From contig JAFZRB010000196.1 of assembly GCA_017620115.1 (NCBI GenBank), positions 1 through 7,092 on the forward strand: a stretch of 7,092 nucleotides of DNA, given 5' to 3'. The position numbers and the translations under genes were made by a program. The stretch is from Clostridia bacterium. Lineage in GTDB: Bacteria > Bacillota > Clostridia > Christensenellales > Aristaeellaceae. The notes under the pieces are model-generated. The model saw only the letters and a list, made by a program, of their open reading frames with translations, did not search any database and was not told where the DNA came from. Shown here one piece after another: positions 1 to 5,091 of the stretch (its first letter is position 1; each line of letters opens with the position of its first letter).

Positions 1-92
1 CCTTTCTGGTTTTAAGTGTTTTCCTTCACTTTATTACATAGAAAGCCGTGACGGGGTGTTCCATTGTTGCATCAAATCTCACTCAGAATAGG
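1..92. other. Downstream flank of the first small gene, no gene recognised
   Basis: This is A+T-rich sequence between the stop codon of the minus-strand gene at 93-362 and the window edge. No convincing terminator hairpin is present. Read on the minus strand, the last bases (window positions 1-7) are AGAAAGG, which resembles a Shine-Dalgarno sequence. A further minus-strand gene may therefore start just outside the window, which would make 93-362 part of a longer operon. That is inference only. Confidence 0.3.
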
Positions 93-362
93 TTAGGCGG
101 CAATCACGCTGAACCTGCTCTTAAAGAGGATGGTATTAGGATTAAGAGCAAGCACCGCAAAATCTCTGATGGTGTAATAAGCCGCCTCGTTCAGAGTCAT
201 TGGAGCCGTGACCGTGGTGGAGATAATAGAAAGCATCGGAATGTTCGTAATTCTGAAAATATCAGTGAATGTAGCATCCAAGGGAGCAATCACATAGACA
301 GTGCGGTCATTACCACTAGCAGCGTGCGCCTTGACGATGAAAATCTTAACATCCTTCTTCAT
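93..362 (-). CDS. Small protein of unknown function (89 aa)
   Basis: I do not recognise this family. The start is placed at ATG 362 because AAAGGAAC sits just upstream at good spacing. The frame stays open further upstream, but only from a TTG at 440 that has no proper ribosome site. The protein begins MKKDVKIF and has a charged N-terminus. Its middle, residues about 41-53, is moderately hydrophobic (IPMLSIISTT onwards) but too short and Thr-rich to be a clear membrane helix. There are no Cys residues and no metal-binding or nucleotide-binding motif. An extended -10 promoter lies about 90 bp upstream, and a 13-codon reading frame ends 11 bp before its start. Base composition is much more A+T-rich than in the large genes of the window, which suggests accessory or acquired DNA. 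An antisense frame on the plus strand (48-377) has no ribosome site and is treated as a shadow. Confidence 0.55.
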   Translation of the reverse strand: MKKDVKIFIVKAHAASGNDRTVYVIAPLDATFTDIFRITNIPMLSIISTTVTAPMTLNEAAYYTIRDFAVLALNPNTILFKSRFSVIAA

Positions 363-373
363 ACCGTTCCTTT

Positions 374-415
374 CTAATCGGCGGTTTCTTTCATCAGCCC
401 CGCCAGGGCTTTCAT
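374..415 (-). CDS. Possible 13-residue small ORF upstream of the 89-aa gene
   Basis: Between the putative promoter (453-461) and the 89-aa gene is a frame reading MKALAGLMKETAD and ending in TAG. It starts ATG at 415, and GGAG lies 7 bp upstream (423-426 on the plus strand). Its stop is 11 bp before the next ATG, and the ribosome site of the 89-aa gene lies in that gap. This arrangement fits a leader peptide or micro-protein translated just before the main gene. The reading frame also covers a short 5-bp inverted repeat (396-410). The length is too small to rule out chance. Confidence 0.3.
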   Translation of the reverse strand: MKALAGLMKETAD

Positions 416-452
416 TCAAGGTCTCCGTTTCCTCTCTCAACCTTGTGAGTAT

Positions 453-481
453 ATTATAGCACTGACGGCTTTCCCATCGGG
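453..481 (-). promoter_or_regulatory. Extended -10 promoter for the minus-strand small gene
   Basis: Read on the minus strand, TGCTATAAT (453-461) is a perfect extended -10. The -35 position at 17 bp spacing is CCCGAT (476-481), which is a poor match, so activity would rest on the extended -10. Transcription would start near 446 and give a leader of about 85 nt before ATG 362. Confidence 0.5.
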
Positions 482-490
482 CGTTATAAT
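462..490 (+). promoter_or_regulatory. Possible plus-strand sigma-A promoter, overlapping the opposite one
   Basis: CTGACG (462-467), a 17-bp spacer and a perfect TATAAT (485-490) form a plausible housekeeping promoter with a start near 497. It lies almost exactly over the minus-strand extended -10 promoter (453-481), so the two could not be occupied together. The only plus-strand reading frame downstream is the doubtful one at 638-862. Confidence 0.4.
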
Positions 491-637
491 GTGACCGACT
501 ACATTTTGAATAAACTGAAATGCCTTTATTTTCAAAGGTTTTTCAATTCCCATGAAATGTTTTCTATAGAGCCTTTATTTTACTTCCCCTTAACATCCTA
601 TTTTGCCTATCCTGCGGCCCCTCAGGAAGGTCTACCT

Positions 638-862
638 ATGCCCTCGCCAAGCCCAAATGGGCAGAAAAAAGGCCCAAAAGATGCTTCAAAGATATATCAA
701 AGACGTTTGGAAGATCATTCCAAGATGAATGAACGATGCTTAGAAGATGTGCTTGTTTTGCCTGCTATTTCGTGCTATAATACCCTTGCCAAATGGTACA
801 AGATTTTGGATGTACAAGATTGGGTGGTTTGGAGGTGCTTTTCAGGCTCATTTAGCCCATGA
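638..862 (+). CDS. Doubtful small ORF (74 aa), unknown
   Basis: The frame is open from about 491, but the only start with a ribosome site is ATG 638, preceded by AGGAAGG at 7 bp spacing. The product begins MPSPSPNGQKKG, has a charged middle (YQRRLEDHSKMNERCLED) and ends with a Trp-rich stretch (WYKILDVQDWVVW). It matches no family I know. Against it, the last quarter lies over a promoter-like sequence (753-781) and over two copies of a nucleotide repeat spaced 16 bp apart, which is not a multiple of three, so that part does not look shaped by coding. It could be a real accessory micro-protein, a decayed gene end or chance. Confidence 0.25.
   Translation: MPSPSPNGQKKGPKDASKIYQRRLEDHSKMNERCLEDVLVLPAISCYNTLAKWYKILDVQDWVVWRCFSGSFSP
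753..781 (+). promoter_or_regulatory. Plus-strand extended -10 promoter facing the repeat cluster
   Basis: TTGTTT (753-758), a spacer of exactly 17 bp and TGCTATAAT (773-781) make a good extended -10 promoter. Transcription would start near 788, just before the GTACAAGATT repeats, and run antisense into the rubrerythrin terminator and gene. No gene with a good ribosome site follows, so if active it would make a short non-coding or antisense RNA. Confidence 0.45.
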
Positions 863-881
863 TGTACAAGATTTGTACAAG
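796..881 (+). repeat. Cluster of GTACAAGATT direct repeats
   Basis: The 10-mer GTACAAGATT occurs exactly three times (796-805, 812-821, 864-873), and a fourth, truncated copy GTACAAG follows at 875-881. Offsets between successive copies are 16, 52 and 11 bp. The last copy lies in the palindrome TTGTACAA (873-880). The repeats are conserved as nucleotides and not as a reading frame. They could be operator sites for a regulator, replication-type iterons or relics of small duplications. The function is unknown. Confidence 0.6.
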
Positions 882-891
882 CCACGATGAC

Positions 892-923
892 AAAAAAAGA
901 GTGACCCCCTCGGAGCCACTCTT
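892..923 (-). terminator. Intrinsic terminator of rubrerythrin
   Basis: On the minus strand a stem of about 12 bp (arms 897-908 and 912-923, GAG loop, two G-U pairs) is followed directly by seven T residues (892-898 on the plus strand). It lies 26 bp past the rubrerythrin stop codon, at the usual distance for rho-independent termination. On the plus strand no T run follows the hairpin, so it works in one direction only. Confidence 0.88.
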
Positions 924-949
924 CAAAAAGCCTTGAATTATATGGTTCT

Positions 950-1495
950 TTACTTCCCGAAATACCTGTCCAGCAGCCCCTTGAACGCCTTGCCGTGCCG
1001 CGCTTCGTCACGGGCCATTTCATGGACTGTGTCATGAATAGCATCCAGATTGAGCGCCTTGGCCTTTTTGGCCAGGTCGGTCTTGCCGGCGGTGGCGCCG
1101 TTCTCGGCTTCGACGCGAACCTCAAGGTTCTTCTTGGTGCTGGGATACACAACCTCGCCCAGCAGCTCGGCGAACTTCGCGGCGTGCTCGGCTTCTTCAT
1201 AGGCGGCCTTTTCCCAATACAGGCCGATCTCCGGATAGCCCTCGCGGAAGGCGACGCGCGCCATGGCCAGATACATGCCGACCTCGCTGCACTCGCCGTT
1301 GAAGTTCTCGCGCAGGCCCTGCTTGATCTCCTCGGGAACATCCGCCGCCACGCCGACCACGTGCTCGGACGCCCAGGTCATCTCGCCGCTCTGCTTCACA
1401 AACTTGCTCGCCGGGGCCTTGCACACCGGGCACTGAGCGGGCGCTTCCTCGCCCTCATAAACATAACCGCAGATCGAACATACCCACTTTGCCAT
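950..1495 (-). CDS. Reverse rubrerythrin (rubredoxin-ferritin-like diiron peroxidase)
   Basis: This is a 181-residue cytoplasmic peroxide-reducing enzyme of anaerobes. Electrons pass from NAD(P)H, through a rubredoxin reductase, to its Fe(SCys)4 centre and then to a diiron site that reduces H2O2 (and O2) to water. The rubredoxin domain comes first (residues 1-36, Cys6-x2-Cys9 and Cys22-x2-Cys25), the reverse of classical rubrerythrin, as in the clostridial oxygen-stress proteins called revRbr. The four-helix ferritin-like domain follows (about 50-179). Candidate iron ligands lie in GECSE (66-71), EEAEH (100-104, ExxH) and DEARH (163-167, ExxH). ATG 1495 is chosen because AAGGAGGA (1503-1510) is 7 bp upstream and MAKWVCSICGY is the usual N-terminus; ATGs at 1501 and further up crowd or precede that site. 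It has its own promoter and terminator, so it is monocistronic, and it is divergent from the secreted hydrolase. The length is normal and no key residue is missing. Confidence 0.95.
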   Translation of the reverse strand: MAKWVCSICGYVYEGEEAPAQCPVCKAPASKFVKQSGEMTWASEHVVGVAADVPEEIKQGLRENFNGECSEVGMYLAMARVAFREGYPEIGLYWEKAAYEEAEHAAKFAELLGEVVYPSTKKNLEVRVEAENGATAGKTDLAKKAKALNLDAIHDTVHEMARDEARHGKAFKGLLDRYFGK

Positions 1496-1554
1496 TGCCA
1501 TATCCTCCTTCATGTCGATAATGTTCCCCGGTATCACGGGCTCTGAACAGGGTT

Positions 1555-1584
1555 ATTATATCATGCCCCGGGCGAGTAAGACAA
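1555..1584 (-). promoter_or_regulatory. Rubrerythrin promoter
   Basis: On the minus strand there is TTGTCT (plus 1579-1584), an 18-bp spacer and a perfect TATAAT (plus 1555-1560). Transcription would begin near 1548, leaving a leader of about 50 nt that contains the AAGGAGGA ribosome site. Peroxide regulation by PerR would be expected for this family, but I do not see a clear PerR box. A short CCCG/CGGG inverted repeat near 1527-1540 lies in the leader. Confidence 0.65.
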
Positions 1585-1623
1585 CACTAATCTCAGCCGT
1601 CCGGGAATTAATGCCGGTTTTCA

Positions 1624-1652
1624 TTGCATTTGCGGGGTTTGTATGGTATAAT
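1624..1652 (+). promoter_or_regulatory. Promoter of the secreted MBL-fold gene
   Basis: TTGCAT (1624-1629), a 17-bp spacer and TGGTATAAT (1644-1652, extended -10) point rightwards. Transcription would start near 1659, giving a leader of about 19 nt with the ribosome site GAGAGGGGG before ATG 1678. It is back to back with the rubrerythrin promoter about 40 bp away. Confidence 0.65.
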
Positions 1653-1677
1653 CTTTGCGTTTGAGAGGGGGATTGCT

Positions 1678-3855
1678 ATGACCATCATTCGGAAACTGCG
1701 CGGGATCGCGCTCGCGCTGGCGCTGCTGGCCGCGCTCGCGCTGTGCGGCGCGGCGCAGGCGGATGGACTCGATGTTCACTTTATGGATATCGGCCGCAAC
1801 GACGGCATCGTTATCGTATGCGACGGCGAGGCGGCTTTCATCGATTCGGGCTGGTATGAATTCAGCCTGCAGGCGGTCGACTACATGAGGGGCCTGGGGA
1901 TCACACACCTCAAATACTATATCGGCACCCACGCCCACAAGGATCACGTGAGCGGCGCCGCGGCCATCATTAAGGCCTTCAATCCCGATGCCGTGCTCCA
2001 GCCGCACGCCGACGTGGGCAGGCTCATCATCCAGTGCGCCGCCACGAAGGAGGAGCGCGCCGCCGCGGAAAACGCGCGCTACATCAACGTGTCCGTCGGG
2101 CAAACCTATAACGTCGGCGGCGCGACGCTCACCGTGCTCGGCCCGCTGAAGCTGCGCAAATTCTACAACGCCGACGACGGCTACGAAAACTTCAATTCGC
2201 TTATCATGCGCCTCACCTACGGCGAAAACACCTTCCTGCTCACCGGCGACGCTTACGCCGCCACGCTGTATGACATCGAGGCGGCCTTTCCCGGCGCGCT
2301 CAAGTGCGACGTGTTCAAGAACCCGCACCACGACGGCGCCCCCAAGGACAAGGAGATGGCCCTCGTCTCGCCGCAATACGTGATCTTCAGCACCTCGGAC
2401 AAGCATCAGCCCACCTCCGAGGCGCTGGCCCGCGTGGGCGACGTCGGCGCGCGCGCGATGATCACCTCCACCCAGCAGAACGGCCACATCGTGTTCCACA
2501 GCGACGGCCATAACCTCGGCTTTTTCCTGACCAACGGCCCTCTGGAGATATCCATAAACAAGAGCGAGGCGACGATCTACGAGGGTCAGAAAACGAGCGT
2601 CTCCGCGAAGCTCAAGCCGTCCCATTACAAGGCCCTCACGTACTTCAGCCTGAACCCGTCCGTCGCCTCGGTGGACGGCTCCGGCCATATCACCGGCCTC
2701 GCTCCCGGTACCGCCATCATCCGCGCGATGAGCTCGAACTGCCTGTACACCGACTGCGTCGTCACCGTTATGCCCATCGGCGTCCAGCTGAATAAAAACG
2801 AGCTCAGGATCAAACACGGCGCGTCCGACACGCTGCGCGCCAGCTTCCTGCCCAAGGGCACGCGCAGCAGGGCGGTTGCATGGAGCAGCGACGATCCCGC
2901 CGTGGCCACAGTCACGGATTCCGGCAAGGTGACGGGCGCCGCGCCAGGCAGCACCACCGTGCGCGCCACGCTGGAGAACGGCTCGCAGGCCGCGTGCGTT
3001 GTCACGGTGGAGCCCGTGGCGGTCAGCGGCGTGAAGATCAGTCCCAGCGGCGCGACCCTCACCATCCATCAATCGCAGGCGCTCTCCGCCGTCATCAGCC
3101 CCCAGAACGCGACCGACCAGAGCGTCGTCTGGTCGAGCGATGATGAAAGCGTCGCGATCGTCGATCAGAACGGCCTGTTGACCGCCGTGGGCGTCGGCCA
3201 GACGAAGATCACCGCCACGGCCTCGAACGGCAAGAACCGCTCCATCGGCGTCAAGGTAAAGCCCGTGTACATCTCCTCCATCTCCATCGCCGCCGACACG
3301 GACACCATCGTGGCGGGCGTGCCCGGCAAGAACACCGTGCAGATGTCCGCGGGCATCCAGCCTCTGGACGCGACCATACAGGAGATCGTCTGGAAGACAT
3401 CCAACCCCCGCGTGGCCACGGTCGATGAAAACGGCCTGGTGACCGCCGTGAATGACGGCCACGCCACCATCTACGCCGTGTCGCAGGACGGCAGCCACCG
3501 CCAAGGCTCGTTCCGCCTGACCGTCGCCGCCAACCGCTTCAAGCGGAGCGCCGCCGTCTTCGAGCCGGGCCGCGTTACCGTGAGCGCCGAGTCGATTCGT
3601 TACGAGCGCGACACGCTGCGCATCGACCTCTACTATGCCAACGGAACCGACGAGCATGTGGATATACCCTCGGGCGGCGTGCTCACCTTCATTCTGCCGG
3701 ACGGCACCCGCCTGCCCATCGCGCCCATGGAAATGGGCACGCGCACGCTGCGCCGCGGCACGGTGAAGACGCACACGATCCGCCTCCCGCTGGCCAGCTA
3801 TCCCTACCTGGCCGGGCTCGATCTCACCTCGTGCGACGCCACCGTGACCAACTGA
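1678..3855 (+). CDS. Secreted ComEC-like MBL-fold hydrolase with four Big_2 domains
   Basis: This is a 725-residue exported protein. Residues 1-28 form a Sec signal peptide (RK near the start, Ala/Leu core, AQA cleavage site). Residues 29-282 match the metallo-beta-lactamase domain at the end of competence protein ComEC: DIGRNDGIVI, THAHKDH (His85, His87, Asp89, His90), LLTGDA (Asp191), NPHHDG (His217/218) and KHQP (His243). The metal site therefore looks complete. Four Big_2 Ig-like domains follow (about 289-366, 367-446, 447-529, 530-618), each with a W/Y-S-x-N/D-x-x-V-A core and a G-x-[IV]-TG/TA-x-x-x-G turn. A beta-rich domain I do not recognise ends the protein (about 619-725). No LPxTG, SLH or lipobox is seen. 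ATG 1678 follows GAGGGGG and begins the signal peptide; the longer TTG-started frame begins inside the promoter. Family members include ComEC-type nucleases and other phosphoesterases, so extracellular DNA or phosphoester cleavage is possible but unproven. Confidence 0.9.
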   Translation: MTIIRKLRGIALALALLAALALCGAAQADGLDVHFMDIGRNDGIVIVCDGEAAFIDSGWYEFSLQAVDYMRGLGITHLKYYIGTHAHKDHVSGAAAIIKAFNPDAVLQPHADVGRLIIQCAATKEERAAAENARYINVSVGQTYNVGGATLTVLGPLKLRKFYNADDGYENFNSLIMRLTYGENTFLLTGDAYAATLYDIEAAFPGALKCDVFKNPHHDGAPKDKEMALVSPQYVIFSTSDKHQPTSEALARVGDVGARAMITSTQQNGHIVFHSDGHNLGFFLTNGPLEISINKSEATIYEGQKTSVSAKLKPSHYKALTYFSLNPSVASVDGSGHITGLAPGTAIIRAMSSNCLYTDCVVTVMPIGVQLNKNELRIKHGASDTLRASFLPKGTRSRAVAWSSDDPAVATVTDSGKVTGAAPGSTTVRATLENGSQAACVVTVEPVAVSGVKISPSGATLTIHQSQALSAVISPQNATDQSVVWSSDDESVAIVDQNGLLTAVGVGQTKITATASNGKNRSIGVKVKPVYISSISIAADTDTIVAGVPGKNTVQMSAGIQPLDATIQEIVWKTSNPRVATVDENGLVTAVNDGHATIYAVSQDGSHRQGSFRLTVAANRFKRSAAVFEPGRVTVSAESIRYERDTLRIDLYYANGTDEHVDIPSGGVLTFILPDGTRLPIAPMEMGTRTLRRGTVKTHTIRLPLASYPYLAGLDLTSCDATVTN

Positions 3856-3874
3856 CGCCCCTCAAACCATTCTC

Positions 3875-3926
3875 AGCCCCGCCGTTCGGCTTTTCACCGG
3901 GCGGCGGGGCTGCTTTGTTTTCTTTT
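3875..3926 (+). terminator. Intrinsic terminator after the secreted hydrolase
   Basis: A perfect 10-bp G+C stem (AGCCCCGCCG at 3875-3884 with CGGCGGGGCT at 3902-3911) is followed by a T-rich run at 3914-3926. It begins 19 bp after the stop codon. In the other direction no T run follows, so it should not stop transcripts coming from the convergent gene at 3938-4225. Confidence 0.88.
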
Positions 3927-3937
3927 TCATCATCCGT

Positions 3938-4225
3938 TCATTTCGCGCTGAATCTGTCCGGATCCACAAGATAGTATTTCCTGTTGACCTCTTTTTCTAT
4001 TTCCAACGCCATCTCTTTTGCTTCAGGGATTGAATAACCCAAAAAGTGAATCACGGCCATGATTTGCGGCGTGCTTAACAGCCTTATGGCGTCTTCGTTA
4101 TCAAATATGTCGATCGATTCTTTTATAAAAATCGTGTATTTTTCTTCCGTGCCGGAATCGCTGCATAATTGCGCTTTTTTCTCTTTCAGTTTGTCTCTGA
4201 TCACTTCCAGCGTCATTTTCGTCAT
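3938..4225 (-). CDS. Small protein of unknown function (95 aa), third in minus-strand operon
   Basis: I do not recognise this family. The product is acidic to neutral, rich in Lys and Glu and predicted largely helical: a charged N-terminal helix (LEVIRDKLKEKKAQL), a middle segment (YTIFIKESIDIFDNEDAIRLL), a central hydrophobic helix (TPQIMAVIHFLGYSI) and a charged helix (EAKEMALEIEKEVNRKY). No signal peptide or membrane segment is seen. ATG 4225 is preferred because AAGGAG (4236-4241) lies 10 bp upstream; the ATG at 4234 is only 1 bp from that site, though it would add just three residues. It follows the 80-aa gene after 79 bp with no terminator, so it probably shares its transcript. That gap holds a small GCGT-GAAA-ACGC tetraloop hairpin (4270-4281). 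A+T-rich codons unlike the neighbouring large genes suggest transfer. Confidence 0.65.
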   Translation of the reverse strand: MTKMTLEVIRDKLKEKKAQLCSDSGTEEKYTIFIKESIDIFDNEDAIRLLSTPQIMAVIHFLGYSIPEAKEMALEIEKEVNRKYYLVDPDRFSAK

Positions 4226-4304
4226 TGTCGCCATTCTCCTTATTCATTAATAATACGAACGTCTGCTGCGCGTTTTCACGCTTATTCCTTATATTCCAAT
4301 TACA

Positions 4305-4547
4305 TTACCACATTACAAATGTATATATCTCTTTCGTCATTGACAGGATCACTCTTTTTAATAACGCTTCGTCTTCTATCTCTTTCAGACATGTGTCAGA
4401 TATCTTTTCGCAAAACAATGGCTCCGAGAAATCATCCTGATTCAGCAGATAGAGAAACCTTCGGCCCTCCATCTCCTTACTCCAGATTATCTGATAATGC
4501 CTGCCGTTATCCAGCGACACCAGCTTGCCGCTCATTTTATCGAACAT
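4305..4547 (-). CDS. Small DUF1292-like protein (80 aa), second in operon
   Basis: The function is unknown. The sequence has the shape of the small Firmicutes proteins grouped as DUF1292: a short beta-rich start (LVSLDNGRHYQII), a second strand pair (RRFLYLLNQDD), then FCEKISDTCLKEIEDEALLKRVI, whose 'EIEDEALL' helix resembles the usual ending. The match is by eye and weak. The start is uncertain. ATG 4547 has a G-rich stretch (GGGGG) 8 bp upstream. ATG 4535 makes an ATGA overlap with the stop of the preceding gene. ATG 4562 would overlap that gene by 31 bp. All share the same frame, and the coupling means translation probably depends on the upstream gene. Two Cys residues (46, 53) are present without a metal-binding pattern. 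Confidence 0.6.
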   Translation of the reverse strand: MFDKMSGKLVSLDNGRHYQIIWSKEMEGRRFLYLLNQDDFSEPLFCEKISDTCLKEIEDEALLKRVILSMTKEIYTFVMW

Positions 4548-4801
4548 CGCTGTTGCCCCCATCCATTTCTCTTCAGATATTGATTGACCGCATTGATATA
4601 ATAGCTGTTTGGGGGTCTCTTTTTTCTGTTTCCATGATCGTATTCAAGAAATGCGTAATCGACCTTTTCAGATTCTTCATTCGCGGGCAGCGCGCTCTGT
4701 TCTATCCGGCCTGCTATCAGGATTATGACGCAGTATCCGCTGTATTCAAGCAAATTCCTTTTCTCTTCAGTGCTTTCGCATATATCGATTATATGATACA
4801 T
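4532..4801 (-). CDS. Small protein of unknown function (89 aa), first in operon
   Basis: I do not recognise this family. ATG 4801 is chosen because GGAGG lies 7 bp upstream; an in-frame GTG at 4807 abuts that site. The product begins MYHIIDICESTEEKRNLLEY, has one short hydrophobic stretch (CVIILIAG, residues 24-31, too short for a membrane helix), an acidic middle (NEESEKVDYAFLEYDHG) and a basic, Tyr/Asn-rich C-terminus. Its last codons overlap the start region of the next gene, a sign of translational coupling. A near-consensus promoter lies about 110 bp upstream. Base composition is A+T-rich relative to the flanking metabolic genes. Confidence 0.6.
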   Translation of the reverse strand: MYHIIDICESTEEKRNLLEYSGYCVIILIAGRIEQSALPANEESEKVDYAFLEYDHGNRKKRPPNSYYINAVNQYLKRNGWGQQRCSIK

Positions 4802-4827
4802 CTTCACGCCTCCCGCGCCTGCGGCTG

Positions 4828-4980
4828 ATGCTGCTGACGTCTTTATCCGAATTCATTCCATATGCGGAACGGGTTACGGATGAGCGGCACACCCATCAGC
4901 GGCATGCCGTGGTTTCATTTTATCACAGGGCGATTGATATCGTCAAGACGGGCGGCGATCCTGCGCGGCTCCGCCTGTAA
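4828..4980 (+). CDS. Doubtful 50-residue ORF or gene remnant
   Basis: An open frame from ATG 4828 to TAA 4980 encodes a basic, His-rich peptide containing FIPYAERVTDER and YHRAIDIVKTGGD. It looks protein-like, and the frame stays open upstream to about 4729. However, there is no ribosome site before the ATG, and it lies antisense to the promoter and leader of the minus-strand operon. It may be the tail of a decayed gene or chance in G+C-rich DNA. Confidence 0.15.
   Translation: MLLTSLSEFIPYAERVTDERHTHQRHAVVSFYHRAIDIVKTGGDPARLRL
4917..4946 (-). promoter_or_regulatory. Promoter of the three-gene minus-strand operon
   Basis: On the minus strand there is TTGACG (plus 4941-4946), an 18-bp spacer and TAAAAT (plus 4917-4922) preceded by TGA, making an extended -10. 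Five of six bases match consensus in each box. Transcription would start near 4910 and leave a leader of about 110 nt before ATG 4801. The leader contains short frames without ribosome sites and no obvious terminator or riboswitch fold. Confidence 0.65.
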
Positions 4981-5049
4981 AAAAGGCTGTCTGTCCTTTC
5001 GCCGTGAATTTTCCCGGAAAACGGGCTTTCGCTTTTTTGGAAAGTGAGA

Positions 5050-5055
5050 TATAAT
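5050..5055 (+). promoter_or_regulatory. -10 element before the polyol phosphate dehydrogenase
   Basis: TATAAT (5050-5055) lies 36 bp before ATG 5092. The sequence 17 bp further up (TTTCGC, 5027-5032) is a poor -35, so an activator may be needed, as is common for sugar operons. A small CCCG-GAAAA-CGGG hairpin at 5014-5026 overlaps the upstream part. I cannot tell whether it is an operator. Confidence 0.45.
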
Positions 5056-5091
5056 AGAACCAGCGAATGATATTGAGCGGGAGGCGCAGTT

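Larger units (their letters stand above)
363..949. other. Long A+T-rich stretch without a confident gene
   Basis: Apart from the sites listed separately (13-codon ORF, three promoter-like elements, doubtful 74-aa ORF, repeat cluster, terminator), I see no recognisable gene, RNA fold or mobile element here. Base composition is clearly lower in G+C than the rubrerythrin and hydrolase genes to the right. The change occurs at about the end of the rubrerythrin unit. Confidence 0.5.

Noticed and set aside
796..881. CRISPR array
   Set aside because: The repeat units are only 10 bp and the spacing is irregular (16, 52 and 11 bp), unlike CRISPR repeats and spacers.
859..936. A 25-codon plus-strand frame (MMYKICTSHDD onwards) through the terminator
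   Set aside because: GGAGG at 831-835 is too far away to serve its ATG, and the frame runs through the rubrerythrin terminator hairpin.
995..1546. A 183-codon plus-strand frame across rubrerythrin
   Set aside because: It is antisense to an unmistakable reverse rubrerythrin with all Cys and ExxH motifs, and has no ribosome site.
1555..1570. PerR-type operator in the rubrerythrin promoter
   Set aside because: The A+T bases there are explained by the -10 box, and the dyad symmetry expected of a PerR box is not convincing.
1621..3774. A 717-codon open frame on the minus strand opposite the secreted hydrolase
   Set aside because: It is low-complexity (Arg, Ala, Gly, His, Asp), lacks a ribosome site or promoter, and mirrors the G+C-rich codon pattern of a clearly recognised plus-strand protein. 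It is a shadow frame.
4532..4801. Toxin-antitoxin pair formed by the overlapping 89-aa and 80-aa genes
   Set aside because: The size and overlap fit, but neither product shows a recognisable toxin or DNA-binding antitoxin motif, and one resembles DUF1292-like proteins. The claim would rest on gene layout alone.
4169..4828. A 219-codon plus-strand frame across the three small minus-strand genes
   Set aside because: It has no good start signal and a Ser/Phe/Leu/Ile-rich composition typical of the antisense of Glu/Lys-rich genes. The minus-strand genes have ribosome sites, coupled overlaps and a promoter.
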